Origin: Calothrix parasitica NIES-267
Lineage (GTDB): Bacteria; Cyanobacteriota; Cyanobacteriia; Cyanobacteriales; Nostocaceae
Assembly: GCF_002368095.1 (NCBI RefSeq)
Contig: NZ_AP018227.1
Location: 2,419,757-2,483,756, forward strand
DNA: 64,000 nucleotides
Direction of reading: 5' to 3'
Part shown: positions 26,795-37,577 of the stretch, one piece after another
Numbering within the stretch: position 1 is the stretch's first letter
Layout: every line of letters starts with the position of its first letter
Position numbers and translations under genes: made by a program
The notes under the pieces: generated by a model
Seen by the model: only the letters and a program-made list of their open reading frames with translations
The model's database searches: none
Told to the model about the DNA's origin: nothing

Positions 26795-28291
26795 ATGTTC
26801 GCGACACAGCAAAATAAATCTAGAATCTCTAAATTCTTAATTTTAGTAATATTCAGCGTTTTAGCAGTCTTAGTAGCAACACTTTATCCTTTTAACTTCG
26901 CACTACCCGATAGTATCTCTAAGCGAGAATTAGTTAATAGTTTTGACAACAATAGCTTTTTTAGCGACCAGGTAAACAATGTTCTGTTATTCTTACCTTT
27001 TGGTTTCGGCTTAACGGGTGTATTACAAAGAAGAAAAACAAAGCTAATTTTGCAGCTAGTAGCAGTAACATTAGCTAGCACTGCACTATCATCAACTGTA
27101 GAATTATTGCAAATTCTGGTGCCATCAAGGACACCAACACCAGCAGATATTTTTAACAATAGCTTTGGTGGTTTTTTAGGGTTAATTTGCTTTTATATCT
27201 GGAATTCTCAAAGCTTCAAAGCGATATTACAAAGAATTGAATATAGTAAAGCTAGTAACTCAATCAGTAAAATTACCTTATTTTTTACAGGTTATATAAT
27301 CCTGACATTTTTGATTACCATTCCTTGGCAAGCGACAACTAGTTTAAGCGGTTGGAATCCCAGTTTTCCGTTAATTATTGGTAACGAGAAAACAGCCAAT
27401 AGAGGTTGGGAAGGTAATATATCCAAGCTCAATATTACCAATCAAGCTTTATCTCAAAATCGGGTAAAACAAATATTTTCTCAAAGCAATAGTTTTCAAA
27501 ATTCAACAGATTCTTTAATTGCTGCTTATGAATTTACAGGAGAAGCACCATATAAAGACAAAGCAGGAAAACAGCCAGATTTATTATGGAATGGAGAATC
27601 AATAACTCAAAATCAAGAAGGAGTTTTGATAAGTCCAAAACACTGGCTAGAATCAGCAACACCAGTCACATCACTCAGCGAAAGTATCAGTAAAACTTCT
27701 GAATTCACAATTAGTACTACCCTTACCACTAATCAAACAGAACAAACTGGACCAGCGAGAATTATTTCCCTTTCGGGTGATTCGCTTCGTCGTAATTTTA
27801 CCTTGGGACAGCAAGGAAGCGATTTAGTATTTCGAGTTAGAACTCCTTTAACTGGAGCGAATGCTTCTGATGTAAAACTAGATGTTCCCAATGTATTTAA
27901 CGATAAAAAACCGCATCAAATAGTTGTTACCTATTCAAAATCCTCGGTCATAATTTATGTCGATAGCATTGCGAATATTCATACTTTAAATTTACTAGAC
28001 TTGATACCCAAAGAAAAAAGATTTTTCTATTACGGGTTAACCTTTATTCCATTCGGACTATATTTAGCTTTATTAACAACATTAGCAAGAAGAAAAATTA
28101 ACTTTTACCGTTTAATGCTTCCTGCGGGAATATTACTACCCTCTTTAATATTAGAAGGGATTTTAGTACAAGAAAGCGGTAAAGATATTAGTTTGAAAAA
28201 TCTATTTCTAGGAATTTTATTTACAGCGGGTACGATGATTGTTTTGAAAGCAAGAGCGGGGAACAGTGAGCAGTTATCAGTGAACAGTTAA
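26795..28291 (+). CDS. VanZ-like membrane protein with LamG-type extracytoplasmic domain
   Basis: 498 residues. Residues about 12-155 match VanZ: a first membrane helix, then NNVLLFLPFGFGL, ELLQ, and the short ADIFNNSFGG motif. After a helix at about 164-180, residues 185-400 form a beta-rich LamG/concanavalin-like region predicted outside the membrane. Two or three more helices follow (about 410-480). VanZ relatives are poorly understood; some affect glycopeptide resistance. The fusion suggests binding of a surface polysaccharide. The C-terminal NSEQLSVNS is read from the CAGTGAA heptamer tract. Confidence 0.75.
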   Translation: MFATQQNKSRISKFLILVIFSVLAVLVATLYPFNFALPDSISKRELVNSFDNNSFFSDQVNNVLLFLPFGFGLTGVLQRRKTKLILQLVAVTLASTALSSTVELLQILVPSRTPTPADIFNNSFGGFLGLICFYIWNSQSFKAILQRIEYSKASNSISKITLFFTGYIILTFLITIPWQATTSLSGWNPSFPLIIGNEKTANRGWEGNISKLNITNQALSQNRVKQIFSQSNSFQNSTDSLIAAYEFTGEAPYKDKAGKQPDLLWNGESITQNQEGVLISPKHWLESATPVTSLSESISKTSEFTISTTLTTNQTEQTGPARIISLSGDSLRRNFTLGQQGSDLVFRVRTPLTGANASDVKLDVPNVFNDKKPHQIVVTYSKSSVIIYVDSIANIHTLNLLDLIPKEKRFFYYGLTFIPFGLYLALLTTLARRKINFYRLMLPAGILLPSLILEGILVQESGKDISLKNLFLGILFTAGTMIVLKARAGNSEQLSVNS

Positions 28292-28340
28292 CAGTTAACA
28301 GTGAACAGTGAACAGTTATCAGTGAACAGTGAGCAGTTAT
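28260..28340. repeat. Period-7 tandem repeat (CAGTGAA/CAGTTAT)n
   Basis: Eleven heptamers of CAGTGAA, CAGTTAT and CAGTTAA, starting inside the last codons of the VanZ-like gene. An inverted tract (CTAACTG) lies at 28554-28590, inside the 3' end of rbgA. Confidence 0.88.
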
Positions 28341-28439
28341 TATTTAAGGGGATGTGGTTTATTAAAAATTAATTTTTAGATAGGTAGTAGTGGTTAATTG
28401 AATAAATTGTTAAGGGTTCGTTTTTCCCATAAATGTCGG

Positions 28440-28461
28440 GAGACGTAAAATTTTACGTCTC
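28440..28461. repeat. Palindrome GAGACGTAAAATTTTACGTCTC
   Basis: Perfect 11-bp arms without a loop. Member of the GAGACGT family, between the convergent VanZ-like and rbgA genes. A short palindrome, GGGAGCATCTTGCTCCC, follows at 28497-28513. Confidence 0.85.
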
Positions 28462-28555
28462 TACAAACCGTCGCAATTAATGAAGTAGATTTTAGTGGGA
28501 GCATCTTGCTCCCTATTTATTTAACAACAACACATAATATTTCCATTTTGTTCTT

Positions 28556-29467
28556 CTAACTGCTAACTGCTAACTGTTCACTGTTAACTGATTCCGGTAC
28601 TTCCAAGGGAAATTGACCTAAATTTCCTTTACGATAATCGGTTAAAATAGCCCTTGCACTACGCTCTACATCACCTTGATATTTATGTTCGGCTAAAGCG
28701 TATATATATTCTTCTCCGGTATATGCTGTGGATTCAAGTTTGTAGCGAGATAAAAACGGATTTTCTGGTAAAACTTCGGAAGCATTCTCTTGCATTTCTC
28801 CAACTAAATCTACGAATGCTGCTGCTACTTTTTGATTGTCGTAAGATGCTTCTCCAATATCGTCACAAATCGCTAATTTTAAAGCTGCTTCCTGATTGTC
28901 TAACTTGAGAGGAATGACACCGGGAGCATCAAGTAATTGCAATTCCTTGGAAATTCTTACCCACCTCAAAGCACGAGTCACACCGGGACGAGCGGCTGAT
29001 TGTACTACACGTTTTCCCAGCAAACGATTTATCAAAGCTGATTTTCCTACATTAGGATAACCAATTACCACAGCACGGATGGCACGGGGTAACATACCTC
29101 GTTCTTTTCGTCGTTGATTAACAGCACTTCCAGCAGATTGTGCTGCTTTTGCAACTCCATTTACTCCTTTTCCTTGTTTAGCATTGGTGAAAATAGGAAC
29201 TTCGTTGTTAGCTCGAAAATAATCCGTCCACAATTCCCTAGCTGGTGATGAAATCATATCCAAGCGATTCATTACCAATATCCGAGCTTTATCTCCAATC
29301 CATTCGGATACTTGGGGATGATTAGTTGATAGCGGAATCCTAGCATCTCTTACTTCTAAGACTACATCAACTAATTTTAGCTGCTCTTTTAATTGTCTTT
29401 CCGCTTTAGCAATATGACCGGGGTACCATTGAATTAGGTTTAATTTATAGTTTTCTGTAATAGACAT
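28556..29467 (-). CDS. rbgA: Ribosome biogenesis GTPase RbgA (YlqF)
   Basis: 303 residues with circularly permuted GTPase motifs: G4 NRLD (about 86) comes before G1 GYPNVGKSA (about 136-144) and G3 DAPG (about 183). WYPGHIAKAERQL at the N-terminus is the YlqF signature. RbgA promotes late assembly of the 50S subunit. The protein lacks an obvious C-terminal RNA-binding extension beyond the family norm. The last nine residues (VNSEQLAVSS region) are coded by a heptamer repeat, the mirror image of the VanZ-like tail that ends 265 bp away. Confidence 0.92.
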   Translation of the reverse strand: MSITENYKLNLIQWYPGHIAKAERQLKEQLKLVDVVLEVRDARIPLSTNHPQVSEWIGDKARILVMNRLDMISSPARELWTDYFRANNEVPIFTNAKQGKGVNGVAKAAQSAGSAVNQRRKERGMLPRAIRAVVIGYPNVGKSALINRLLGKRVVQSAARPGVTRALRWVRISKELQLLDAPGVIPLKLDNQEAALKLAICDDIGEASYDNQKVAAAFVDLVGEMQENASEVLPENPFLSRYKLESTAYTGEEYIYALAEHKYQGDVERSARAILTDYRKGNLGQFPLEVPESVNSEQLAVSS

Positions 29468-29578
29468 AAGATTAAAGAGTAATAAGTAGCAAGTGAAAAT
29501 TGTAGCGGACTATCAATTATATATTATTAAATTATTAATTAATATAAATCTCAACCTTTGACTTTTGACCTTAAACCT

Positions 29579-29956
29579 TTAACCTGAATACGATTGATGT
29601 AAAATAATTCGATTACCATCAATATCATAAGCGTAAACTTCTCTGCCGTGGGAAGCCTTATTAATTTCGCCAAAGGGAGGATGACCTAAAGATTCAAGAT
29701 GGGACATCACTTGCTCTAAATCTTTGACTTCTAAACATAAGCTCATGGAACTTTTAAAGGAATCGTTGAATTCGGAAAGGTGAGATTCTTTAGGCTTAAA
29801 AATTCCTAATTTCAGACCTACAAGCTGGAATTCAGCATAGACATTATTGATATGATTGCTGGGATTTTGAGACAAAAAATGGATGTAGAAATTAACTAAA
29901 TCTTCAAAATTATGAGTAGCAAGAGTCACAAAGGCTTCGGTACATTGAAAAGACAT
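29579..29956 (-). CDS. VOC superfamily (glyoxalase-like) protein
   Basis: 125 residues from the ATG at 29956 (MSFQCTEAF), forming two beta-alpha-beta-beta-beta modules of the vicinal oxygen chelate fold. The C-terminal DIDGNRIILHQ has Arg-Ile rather than the metal-ligand Glu, so metal binding is doubtful; some non-catalytic VOC proteins bind antibiotics or other ligands. A frame extension to 29989 adds eleven residues without a ribosome-binding site. The gene lies 49 bp after the other VOC gene in the same direction, suggesting one operon. Confidence 0.75.
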   Translation of the reverse strand: MSFQCTEAFVTLATHNFEDLVNFYIHFLSQNPSNHINNVYAEFQLVGLKLGIFKPKESHLSEFNDSFKSSMSLCLEVKDLEQVMSHLESLGHPPFGEINKASHGREVYAYDIDGNRIILHQSYSG

Positions 29957-30005
29957 ATATAAAAAAATAATTTTATAAAAATTGGTCAAGTTTAAAACAA
30001 CATAA

Positions 30006-30557
30006 TCAATTAGACAAATTGCTTAAAAATGTTTTTGGTTGGTGTTGAATATCTGTTTCTAGATTACCTAACTTGCGGGTATTTGCAGCAAATTCTAATA
30101 ATATCCCATCCGGGTCGAAAAAATAAAAAGAAGAAATAAAGGTGCTTGCATCGGGTTCTGCAACATAGCCAGAAGGGACATCGGCATGATGTAAAATTGG
30201 CGTTGTCTGAATACCTTTGCTATTAAGTTTTTCTCTATATTCTGTAACTTTTTCCAAAGGGACTTTGAATGCTAGATGATTTAAAGAACCATGAGCGGTA
30301 GCAATATTCCCTGTATTTAGACCATCGGGATTTACTGAAGCTATTCCTGGTGAAGCTTTTGGGGCTTGAGGAAACCAGAAGAAAGCTAAAGCATCACCGT
30401 TACCAATATCAAAGAAGAAATGTTGTCCACCGTCAGGGAGAGCAATAGTTTTAATTAATTTTAATCCTAGAGTATTTGTATAGAAATCTACTGTACGCGC
30501 CATGTCTTTGCATACTAAAGCAATATGATTTATCCCTTGCAGTTGAAAGTCTTTCAT
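30006..30557 (-). CDS. VOC superfamily glyoxalase/dioxygenase-like protein
   Basis: 183 residues. The first module begins GINHIALVCKDMARTVDFY with a potential metal-ligand His, the second has LNHLAFKV, and the end DPDGILLEFAAN supplies the Glu ligand, so all three metal ligands are visible. This is the layout of glyoxalase I and extradiol-type VOC metalloenzymes. The substrate is not evident. It is the first gene of a probable two-gene operon with the smaller VOC protein. Confidence 0.82.
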   Translation of the reverse strand: MKDFQLQGINHIALVCKDMARTVDFYTNTLGLKLIKTIALPDGGQHFFFDIGNGDALAFFWFPQAPKASPGIASVNPDGLNTGNIATAHGSLNHLAFKVPLEKVTEYREKLNSKGIQTTPILHHADVPSGYVAEPDASTFISSFYFFDPDGILLEFAANTRKLGNLETDIQHQPKTFLSNLSN

Positions 30558-30979
30558 GATTTACTAATTTTCATCACTTATATCTTGTTCATTTTACAAT
30601 ACAATTTCAACAACTAATTATTGAATAATAATTATGATTATTCTGTATATAGAATGCAGCTATATATTTCTCAAAATCTTTAATTTATTGTCATATTAAA
30701 GAAAGTAAGCATTACAACCCCCTATTAATAGTAAATACTATTTTATATTCACCGTATCTTACTTCCTCTGAGTCCCTTTTTCTCTATTTTTATAACTCTT
30801 TGTGTGGATAAATGATAATTACTGATATTCTTTCTATAAATTGTCATTATTTATATTTTTATGTGATTATCATGTAATTAGTGATTTATCTTCATGGCAA
30901 TTGTCAACTTAATGCAGATTATTCTTTAATCATTTACAATTTCCATAGTTATCAATAGAGAATTACTCTCTGTAACTAA
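30558..30979. other. AT-rich divergent promoter spacer
   Basis: Between the VOC operon and the AAA-WD40 gene. Very AT-rich with no repeat family seen. Confidence 0.5.
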
Positions 30980-33900
30980 ATGACTTATATAAAAGGTGTT
31001 GAAGACTCAAACATAATTGATTATCAATATCAGGTCGGTGGTAGTTTAGAAAATGATGCTGCTTGTTATATAGTACGTCGGGCTGATGATGAACTTTATC
31101 AAGCTTTAAAAGCTGGAGAGTTTTGCTACGTGCTTAACTCCCGACAGATGGGTAAATCATCAATTATGGTACGTACCAGCCATATATTAAGAGAAGAAGG
31201 ATATAAATGTACTACATTGGATTTGAGTTGTGTTGGTAGCGAACAGGTAACTCACGCTCAATGGTACAAAGGGGTTGTTGCTGAATTGTGGCGAGGGTTT
31301 CATTTATTTGGTAAGTTTAACTTAAAATCTTGGTGGCGTGAAGAGGATGATATATCAGTACTTCAGCGCTTAAGCCATTTTATCGAAGATGTACTTTTAG
31401 TAGAATTTCCAGAAGATAAAATAATTATATTTATTGATGAAATTGATAGTATTCTCAGTTTAGATTTTCCTGTAGATGATTTATTTGCTTTAATACGTTT
31501 CTGCTATAACCAAAGAGCATTAAATCCGGAATATCATCGTTTGACTTTTGCTATTTTTGGGGTTGCTGCACCCAGCGATTTAATTGCTGATAAAAATCGC
31601 ACTCCATTCAATATTGGTCAATCAATAGAATTACAAGGATTTACGTTTGAAGAATCACAAAATTTAATTAAAGGACTATCAGAAAAAGTTAGCAAAGCGG
31701 AGACTGTTTTAAAAGAAATATTATATTGGACTAACGGACAGCCATTTCTCACTCAAAAGCTTTGTAAAATTATCAGAAGTGGAGAATGGACAACTCCAAC
31801 ATCGGAAATTGATACTCAAATTAAAGTTGATAAATTAGTTAGAAAGCAAATTATTCATAATTGGGAATCTCAAGATGAACCCGAACATTTAAGAACTATT
31901 AGAGATAGAATTCTTCAGCAAAACATAGCGGGAAGATTGCTAGGTATATATCAGCAAATTTTACAAGATGTGGAAGTTGAGGCAGATATTAGTAAAGAGC
32001 AAACGGAATTATTTCTATCTGGCTTAGTTATTAAAGAGAATAATTTCCTCAAAGTCAAAAATCGTATTTATGAACAAGTGTTTGATTTGAACTGGGTTGC
32101 AAAGAAACTTAGCTTATTACGTCCTTATTCTCAAGCTTTCGATGCTTGGATTGCTTCAAATCAAATAGATACTTCGCGATTATTGCGAGGACAAGCTTTA
32201 AGAGATGCTAAAAAATGGACTCAAGGAAAAAGTTTAAGCGACTTAGATTATCAATTTCTCACAGCTTCGGAAGAATATGATAATAAGGAAACTCAAGAGC
32301 ATTTGGAAGCACAAAGATTTAGAGCAGTTGAACAACGATTAAAAGCAGAAGAAAAAAGTGCATCACGTTTAAATTCGTTATTATTTGCTGTTAGCAGCGC
32401 TTTGATTGTTGTTAGTACTTTAGCTGCAATTACATTTGTTGCTTATCGAGAAGCAAAATTAAATGAAATTAAAGCAACAACAACTTCATCTAGAGCTTTG
32501 TTTGTATTAGAAAAGCGGTTGGATTCACTGATTCAAGGTTTAAAGGCAAATCAGCAGATAAAAGGATTTGGTCTAGTTGATTCTAAAACAATAAATTCTG
32601 TTAAAAGTGCTTTAAATCAAGCTATTTTTACAGCAATTGAATATAACCGAATTACCGGAACTGATAGTCAGGTTTGGGGTGTTGATTTTAGTCTGTATGG
32701 TAAAGTAATTGCTACCGCTCATAGGGATAATACAATTAATCTTTGGACTCTTGAAGGTAAACTAATTAAAACTTTAATTGGTCATCAAGATGCTTTAAGA
32801 ACTGTTGTTTTTAGTCCAGATGGAAAATTTATTGCTTCTGCTGGTAGAGATAAGGTAATTAAAATCTGGAGTAGAAAAGGTTTACTATTAAAAACTTTGC
32901 AAGGTCATCAAAATGTAGTTACATCGGTTGTTTGGAGTCCGAATAGTAAAACTATTGTTTCTGGTAGCTACGATAAGACTGTAAAAATATGGAATGTCGA
33001 TGACGGTAAATTAAAACATAGTTTTAAAGCTCATAAAGATTTAGTCAATACAGTTAGCTTTAGCCCAGATGGTAAAACTATTGCTTCTGCTAGCGCTGAT
33101 AAAATTATTAAGCTATGGGATATCGCAGGAAAGTTAATCCACACTTTTCAAGCTCATACAACTGATATTTATTCAATAGATTTTAGCCCAGATGGTAAAA
33201 AGCTTGCTTCTGGAAGTATGGATAATACCGTTAAAATTTGGCAAGTAGAAGATGGAAAGTTAATAAATACTTTAAAAAATCATATTTCTGGAATATGGAA
33301 AGTTAGATTTAGTCCAGATGGAAAAAAGATTGCTTCTGCTAGTTGGGATAAGACGATTAAATTGTGGAATACAAATGGGGTTTTATTAGAAACTTTAAAA
33401 GGGCACAATAGTAGAGTCCGTGGATTAGCTTGGAGTCCTAATGGAAAAACTATCGCTTCAACAAGTGAAGATGAAACTATCAGGTTTTGGAATTTAGATA
33501 ATGCTTTAGTCAAAACTCTTCACGGTCATAAAAATGGAATAATCAAAATTGCTATCAGTTCTGATGGAAAAACCATTGCTTCAGCTAGCGATGATAGCAC
33601 AATAAAACTTTGGAATCGTAATGGTGAAATACTTCAAAGCATTCCAAGTATATCTAGAGGATTTCTTGATGTTAATTTTAGTCCGGATAATCAAATAATT
33701 GCTTCAGGAGGTAATGATAATTTGATTCAACTATGGACTACCGATGGTAAAGAATTACGCGTGTTAAAAGGACATACTGCTCCTGTTTGGTCGGTAGCTT
33801 TTAGTCCAGATGGCAAAACAATTATTTCTGGAAGTGAAGATGGTACTGTTAAATTATGGGATATTAACGGTACTTTGATAAATACAATAAATACAGGTCA

Positions 33901-34495
33901 AGGAATTATTCGAGCAGTTGCTTTTAGTCCCGACGGTAATATTATTGCTTCTGGTGGTAAAAATAAAACAATTAAATTATGGAACGGTCAAGGTCAACTT
34001 TTAGATACTTTAAAAGGTCATTTCGATACTGTCGTAGCAATTGTATTTAGTCCCGATGGTAAGATGATTGCTTCTGCTAGTTTAGATAAAAATATTAAGC
34101 TTTGGAAACCGAATGGTGAACTAATTAATACTTTACCAGGACATAAGACTGATATTAGAGGAGTTGCATTTCTTTCTACTCCAATAAAGTCTTCTGAGAA
34201 TAAGCAAGATTATATGATTGCTTCAGCAAGTGGTGATAATACAATTAAATTGTGGAATACAAACGGGAAATTAATCACAACTTTGGAAGGACATAAAGGT
34301 GCTGTTTGGGATGTTGAATTTACCCCCGACGGAAAAAAACTTGTTTCTGGAAGCGAAGACAATACATTAATGGTGTGGAATTTAGAAAAAGTGATTGATA
34401 GCGACAAAGTTATTGATTATGCTTGCGATTTAATACGAGATTATTTACTTTGGAGTAAAGAAGTGGATTCTCAAGATAGGTATTTATGTAAATAG
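30980..34495 (+). CDS. AAA-like NTPase - membrane helix - 14 WD40 repeats
   Basis: 1171 residues. Residues about 15-400 are the cyanobacterial AAA-like domain, with Walker [11 protein letters not shown] (52-61) and Walker [10 protein letters not shown] (about 151-159). A coiled segment (about 430-460) leads to one hydrophobic helix (about 466-488). From about residue 555 I count fourteen WD40 repeats, each with a central FSPDGK..AS and ending in IKLW, enough for two seven-bladed propellers. Such proteins resemble STAND-type sensors, but no effector domain is fused. The helix suggests membrane attachment. Repeat 13 carries a nine-residue insert (SSENKQDY). Function unknown. Confidence 0.85.
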   Translation: MTYIKGVEDSNIIDYQYQVGGSLENDAACYIVRRADDELYQALKAGEFCYVLNSRQMGKSSIMVRTSHILREEGYKCTTLDLSCVGSEQVTHAQWYKGVVAELWRGFHLFGKFNLKSWWREEDDISVLQRLSHFIEDVLLVEFPEDKIIIFIDEIDSILSLDFPVDDLFALIRFCYNQRALNPEYHRLTFAIFGVAAPSDLIADKNRTPFNIGQSIELQGFTFEESQNLIKGLSEKVSKAETVLKEILYWTNGQPFLTQKLCKIIRSGEWTTPTSEIDTQIKVDKLVRKQIIHNWESQDEPEHLRTIRDRILQQNIAGRLLGIYQQILQDVEVEADISKEQTELFLSGLVIKENNFLKVKNRIYEQVFDLNWVAKKLSLLRPYSQAFDAWIASNQIDTSRLLRGQALRDAKKWTQGKSLSDLDYQFLTASEEYDNKETQEHLEAQRFRAVEQRLKAEEKSASRLNSLLFAVSSALIVVSTLAAITFVAYREAKLNEIKATTTSSRALFVLEKRLDSLIQGLKANQQIKGFGLVDSKTINSVKSALNQAIFTAIEYNRITGTDSQVWGVDFSLYGKVIATAHRDNTINLWTLEGKLIKTLIGHQDALRTVVFSPDGKFIASAGRDKVIKIWSRKGLLLKTLQGHQNVVTSVVWSPNSKTIVSGSYDKTVKIWNVDDGKLKHSFKAHKDLVNTVSFSPDGKTIASASADKIIKLWDIAGKLIHTFQAHTTDIYSIDFSPDGKKLASGSMDNTVKIWQVEDGKLINTLKNHISGIWKVRFSPDGKKIASASWDKTIKLWNTNGVLLETLKGHNSRVRGLAWSPNGKTIASTSEDETIRFWNLDNALVKTLHGHKNGIIKIAISSDGKTIASASDDSTIKLWNRNGEILQSIPSISRGFLDVNFSPDNQIIASGGNDNLIQLWTTDGKELRVLKGHTAPVWSVAFSPDGKTIISGSEDGTVKLWDINGTLINTINTGQGIIRAVAFSPDGNIIASGGKNKTIKLWNGQGQLLDTLKGHFDTVVAIVFSPDGKMIASASLDKNIKLWKPNGELINTLPGHKTDIRGVAFLSTPIKSSENKQDYMIASASGDNTIKLWNTNGKLITTLEGHKGAVWDVEFTPDGKKLVSGSEDNTLMVWNLEKVIDSDKVIDYACDLIRDYLLWSKEVDSQDRYLCK

Positions 34496-34682
34496 TTAGG
34501 AGTTAGGAATTAGGAGTTAGCTGTTATGTTACCAATTCCCCATTCCCTATTCCCCATTCTTCATTCCCAATTACCAATTACCCATTCCCTTTTACAAAAT
34601 AGTTTTTGTCAAACTTTCGGTATACGTTCAACTTCGCTAGCATAGCTACCATCAAAGACGGAAACTTATAACGGAAAATATC

Positions 34683-35765
34683 ATGACTAGCGTCTCCTCT
34701 GTACCCGATTTTGTTGAATCTTTGCTAGGTAACGAAGCGAAAGACTTGCTTACCCATAAAGCAAAAGTCTCCAAGGATATGCTTCATTTACCTGGAAGCG
34801 ATTTTGTAGATAGAATCTGGGCTAATAGCGATAGAAATCCCCATGTATTGCGTAGTTTACAATCTTTGTACTCTACCGGAAGACTCGCGAATACTGGTTA
34901 TCTCTCGATTTTACCTGTAGACCAAGGTATCGAACATTCAGCAGGTGCTTCCTTCGCTCCCAATCCCATGTATTTTGACCCCGAAAATATTGTCAAACTT
35001 GGTATCGAAGGTGGTTGTAATGCTGTTGCTTCAACTTTGGGAGTATTGGGAATTGTTTCCCGTAAATATGCTCATAAAATTCCTTTTATCGTTAAAATTA
35101 ATCACAACGAATTGCTCAACGTTCCCAACGATTACGACCAGGTAATGTTCGGTGATGTGGAACAAGCTTGGGATTTAGGTGCTGTTGCTGTGGGAGCAAC
35201 AATTTACTTTGGTTCTGAAAATTCTACCAGACAAATCCAAGAAGTAAGTAAAGCTTTCAAACGCGCTCATGAGTTAGGAATGGCTACTATCTTGTGGTGT
35301 TATCTCCGTAACAACGCATTCAAACAAGATAAAGATTATCATCTCTCAGCAGATTTATCATCTCAAGCAAATCACTTGGGTGTGACAATAGAAGCCGATA
35401 TTATCAAGCAGAAAATGCCTGAAAATAATAACGGTTATGGTGCTGTAGCCAAAGCAATTGGTACAAGTTACGGGAAAACTCACGACAAAGTTTATACCGA
35501 ATTAAGCACAGACCATCCTATCGATTTAACCCGCTATCAAGTATTAAATTGTTACTGCGGTCGCGCTGGATTAATTAATTCCGGTGGTGCTGCTGGTGAA
35601 AACGACTTTGCAGCAGCTGTACGTACAGCAATTATTAATAAACGTGCTGGTGGAACCGGTTTGATTTCTGGACGTAAAGCATTCCAGCGTCCCATTGAAG
35701 ATGGTGTGAAATTATTCCACATGATTCAGGATGTTTACTTGTCTGATGCTGTGACTATTGCTTAA
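34683..35765 (+). CDS. Class I fructose-bisphosphate aldolase (DhnA/FbaB type)
   Basis: 360 residues, a TIM-barrel of the archaeal-type class I aldolase family: [12 protein letters not shown] early (about 78-89), [19 protein letters not shown], and the later barrel strands ending in [15 protein letters not shown]. It uses a Schiff-base lysine instead of metal, cleaving fructose-1,6-bisphosphate in glycolysis and the Calvin cycle. It stands alone with heptamer repeats on both sides. Confidence 0.87.
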   Translation: MTSVSSVPDFVESLLGNEAKDLLTHKAKVSKDMLHLPGSDFVDRIWANSDRNPHVLRSLQSLYSTGRLANTGYLSILPVDQGIEHSAGASFAPNPMYFDPENIVKLGIEGGCNAVASTLGVLGIVSRKYAHKIPFIVKINHNELLNVPNDYDQVMFGDVEQAWDLGAVAVGATIYFGSENSTRQIQEVSKAFKRAHELGMATILWCYLRNNAFKQDKDYHLSADLSSQANHLGVTIEADIIKQKMPENNNGYGAVAKAIGTSYGKTHDKVYTELSTDHPIDLTRYQVLNCYCGRAGLINSGGAAGENDFAAAVRTAIINKRAGGTGLISGRKAFQRPIEDGVKLFHMIQDVYLSDAVTIA

Positions 35766-35959
35766 ATTAGGTAACTGGTAATTGGTAATTGGTAATGGGT
35801 AATTGGTAATTGGTAATGAACCTTTTACCGACATTCTTCTTTATCGTTTTAAATCACCGGGGAATGCAATTCCCCGGCTAATAGCATAAGTCCATTAAAA
35901 TGGACTGGAAAGATAAATTGTAGCTTGTAGGTTGGGTTAGGTTCACGAGCAGATGTAGC

Positions 35960-36160
35960 TTAGAGCAATTGACTACTCCCACCCCTAAAGGGAGTGGGAT
36001 TCAGATAGCTTAGTTAGAATCCACTATCTTATCTACATCGAACAAATTTAATTGTTCGCCTAACGAGTTCCCCGGCAAACGCTTTTTGCTTCTAGAGCGG
36101 CGTTTTATCTCCTTAACTCCTGTTGATTCAGGATAGGGCGTTTCAAACAATCTGAGTTGT
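35960..36160 (-). ncRNA. Predicted omega RNA (TnpB guide RNA scaffold)
   Basis: TnpB nucleases use a guide RNA made from the 3' end of tnpB and the right end of the element, with the guide read from flanking DNA. By that rule the scaffold is the 3' end of tnpB plus the ACTCCC...GGGAGT hairpin, on the minus strand. The guide would begin just past the element end, near 35962, in the GCTCTAAGCTACATC region. Position is inferred from family knowledge, not from an RNA motif search. Confidence 0.45.
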
Positions 36161-37506
36161 TTTGGTTCCGAGCAGTCCACCCGTACCGTTTTTGAGTACT
36201 TAGCGGGAAATCTACAAGCAACTGGGATTCCTAGTTGCTCAATCCCTTTGAGCTTTATATTTCTTGCTGCCTGCAAATCGGCATGGTCAAAATGACCGCA
36301 GTTAGAGCAAATAAATTTTTCACCGTCACGAGATGATTTATCAATATGCCCACAGTACGAACACTTTTGTGAGGTGAATTGAGGTGAGACTTTAACAATT
36401 AGCACGCCTAACTTTGCAGCCACAACGTTAATTTTTTGAGTTAAAGAGTACCAGCTTGCATCAGCTATTGAACGGTTAAGTCCAACTTTGCGGGATTGTC
36501 CGTTTTTTGAATAGTTACCATTCTCATCTTTTTTAGGCTTGCACCGTGCTGACATTCCTTTGATATTTAAATCTTCCAGAATTACAGCGTCAGCGCGTTT
36601 AACAATTTTATTAGCAACTTGCCACTGATAAGCTTCACGGCGTTGTTTGATACGTTTATGTAGCCTACCAATACGGTTGTATGCTTTACGCTTGTTATTT
36701 TTACCTTTTTTACGAGATGCGCGACGAGAACGAACGCGCATTAATCTTTTAGTTCTTTTATTGGTATTAAATCTAGGATTATTTATCTGAGAACCATCGG
36801 AAAGATGGACTAACTTTGTTAATCCCAAATCACAACCAATTACTGTTTTAATCTCTTCTGGTTTTACCTCAACAGATTGGGGGATAGTTTTATCTTCAAC
36901 TTTAATGCTGATATACCAACCATCAGCCTTTTGTCTAATAGTCGCTGACTTAACCTTAAAACCATCAGGGATACAGCGAGAATTATGATAATCAACCCAA
37001 CCGAGACTCTTAATGTTTATACCAGTTGAGGTTATGTCTTTGTTCTCAATGTTGGTGATAGTGAAGCTTTTAAACTTACTTCTACGCTTGGGTTTTGGTC
37101 TACCTTTACCATTGCCAAAAAATCCGTCAAACGCATTATCTAGCCGCTTTACGTTTTGCTGTAGAGCAGTGCTGTTCACTCGCCTATACCAAGGTCGAGA
37201 CTTTTTAAGTTCTTTGAGGTTAGCGTCTTGGATAGCTCCAGCAGAACGACGTTTTAACAATCCGGTTTTTTTGTCTGGCTTTTGGGTGTATACCTCGCCA
37301 GATGCACCGTTGCGAGAAATACAGCAAGTTAAAGGGCAATGGATAAGCGGAAAGTTTTTGCTAGTAGTCCAATCCTCCTGAGTTGCGTAGTATGTATAGT
37401 TTATATCTTTTAGGTTGTAGTTATACTGATGGTACATCATGTCTACCCAATTACTTAATTCTGTTGCTTGTTGCTTGGTTGGCTTCAATTTAAACACCAT
37501 TCCCAT
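36010..37506 (-). CDS. tnpB: TnpB RNA-guided DNA endonuclease (IS605 family)
   Basis: About 498 residues. The split RuvC nuclease is complete: first Asp in GCDLGL (about 225), Glu in LEDLNIKG (about 312), last Asp in HADLQAARN (about 410). The zinc finger CSYCGH...CSNCGH lies between the last two. The N-terminus VFKLKPTKQQ is the usual OrfB start. TnpB cuts DNA next to a transposon-associated motif using an omega RNA and helps the element persist. A 75-residue basic tail after the last RuvC Asp is longer than usual. Starts at GTG 37512, ATG 37506 or ATG 37500 are possible; no ribosome-binding site decides. Confidence 0.9.
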   Translation of the reverse strand: MGMVFKLKPTKQQATELSNWVDMMYHQYNYNLKDINYTYYATQEDWTTSKNFPLIHCPLTCCISRNGASGEVYTQKPDKKTGLLKRRSAGAIQDANLKELKKSRPWYRRVNSTALQQNVKRLDNAFDGFFGNGKGRPKPKRRSKFKSFTITNIENKDITSTGINIKSLGWVDYHNSRCIPDGFKVKSATIRQKADGWYISIKVEDKTIPQSVEVKPEEIKTVIGCDLGLTKLVHLSDGSQINNPRFNTNKRTKRLMRVRSRRASRKKGKNNKRKAYNRIGRLHKRIKQRREAYQWQVANKIVKRADAVILEDLNIKGMSARCKPKKDENGNYSKNGQSRKVGLNRSIADASWYSLTQKINVVAAKLGVLIVKVSPQFTSQKCSYCGHIDKSSRDGEKFICSNCGHFDHADLQAARNIKLKGIEQLGIPVACRFPAKYSKTVRVDCSEPKQLRLFETPYPESTGVKEIKRRSRSKKRLPGNSLGEQLNLFDVDKIVDSN

Positions 37507-37577
37507 CAGCACTTGACAATCACCTGCCGTGTTTATTACTTTTATTTATAAACACATGTTAGTACTTGTATTTGATT

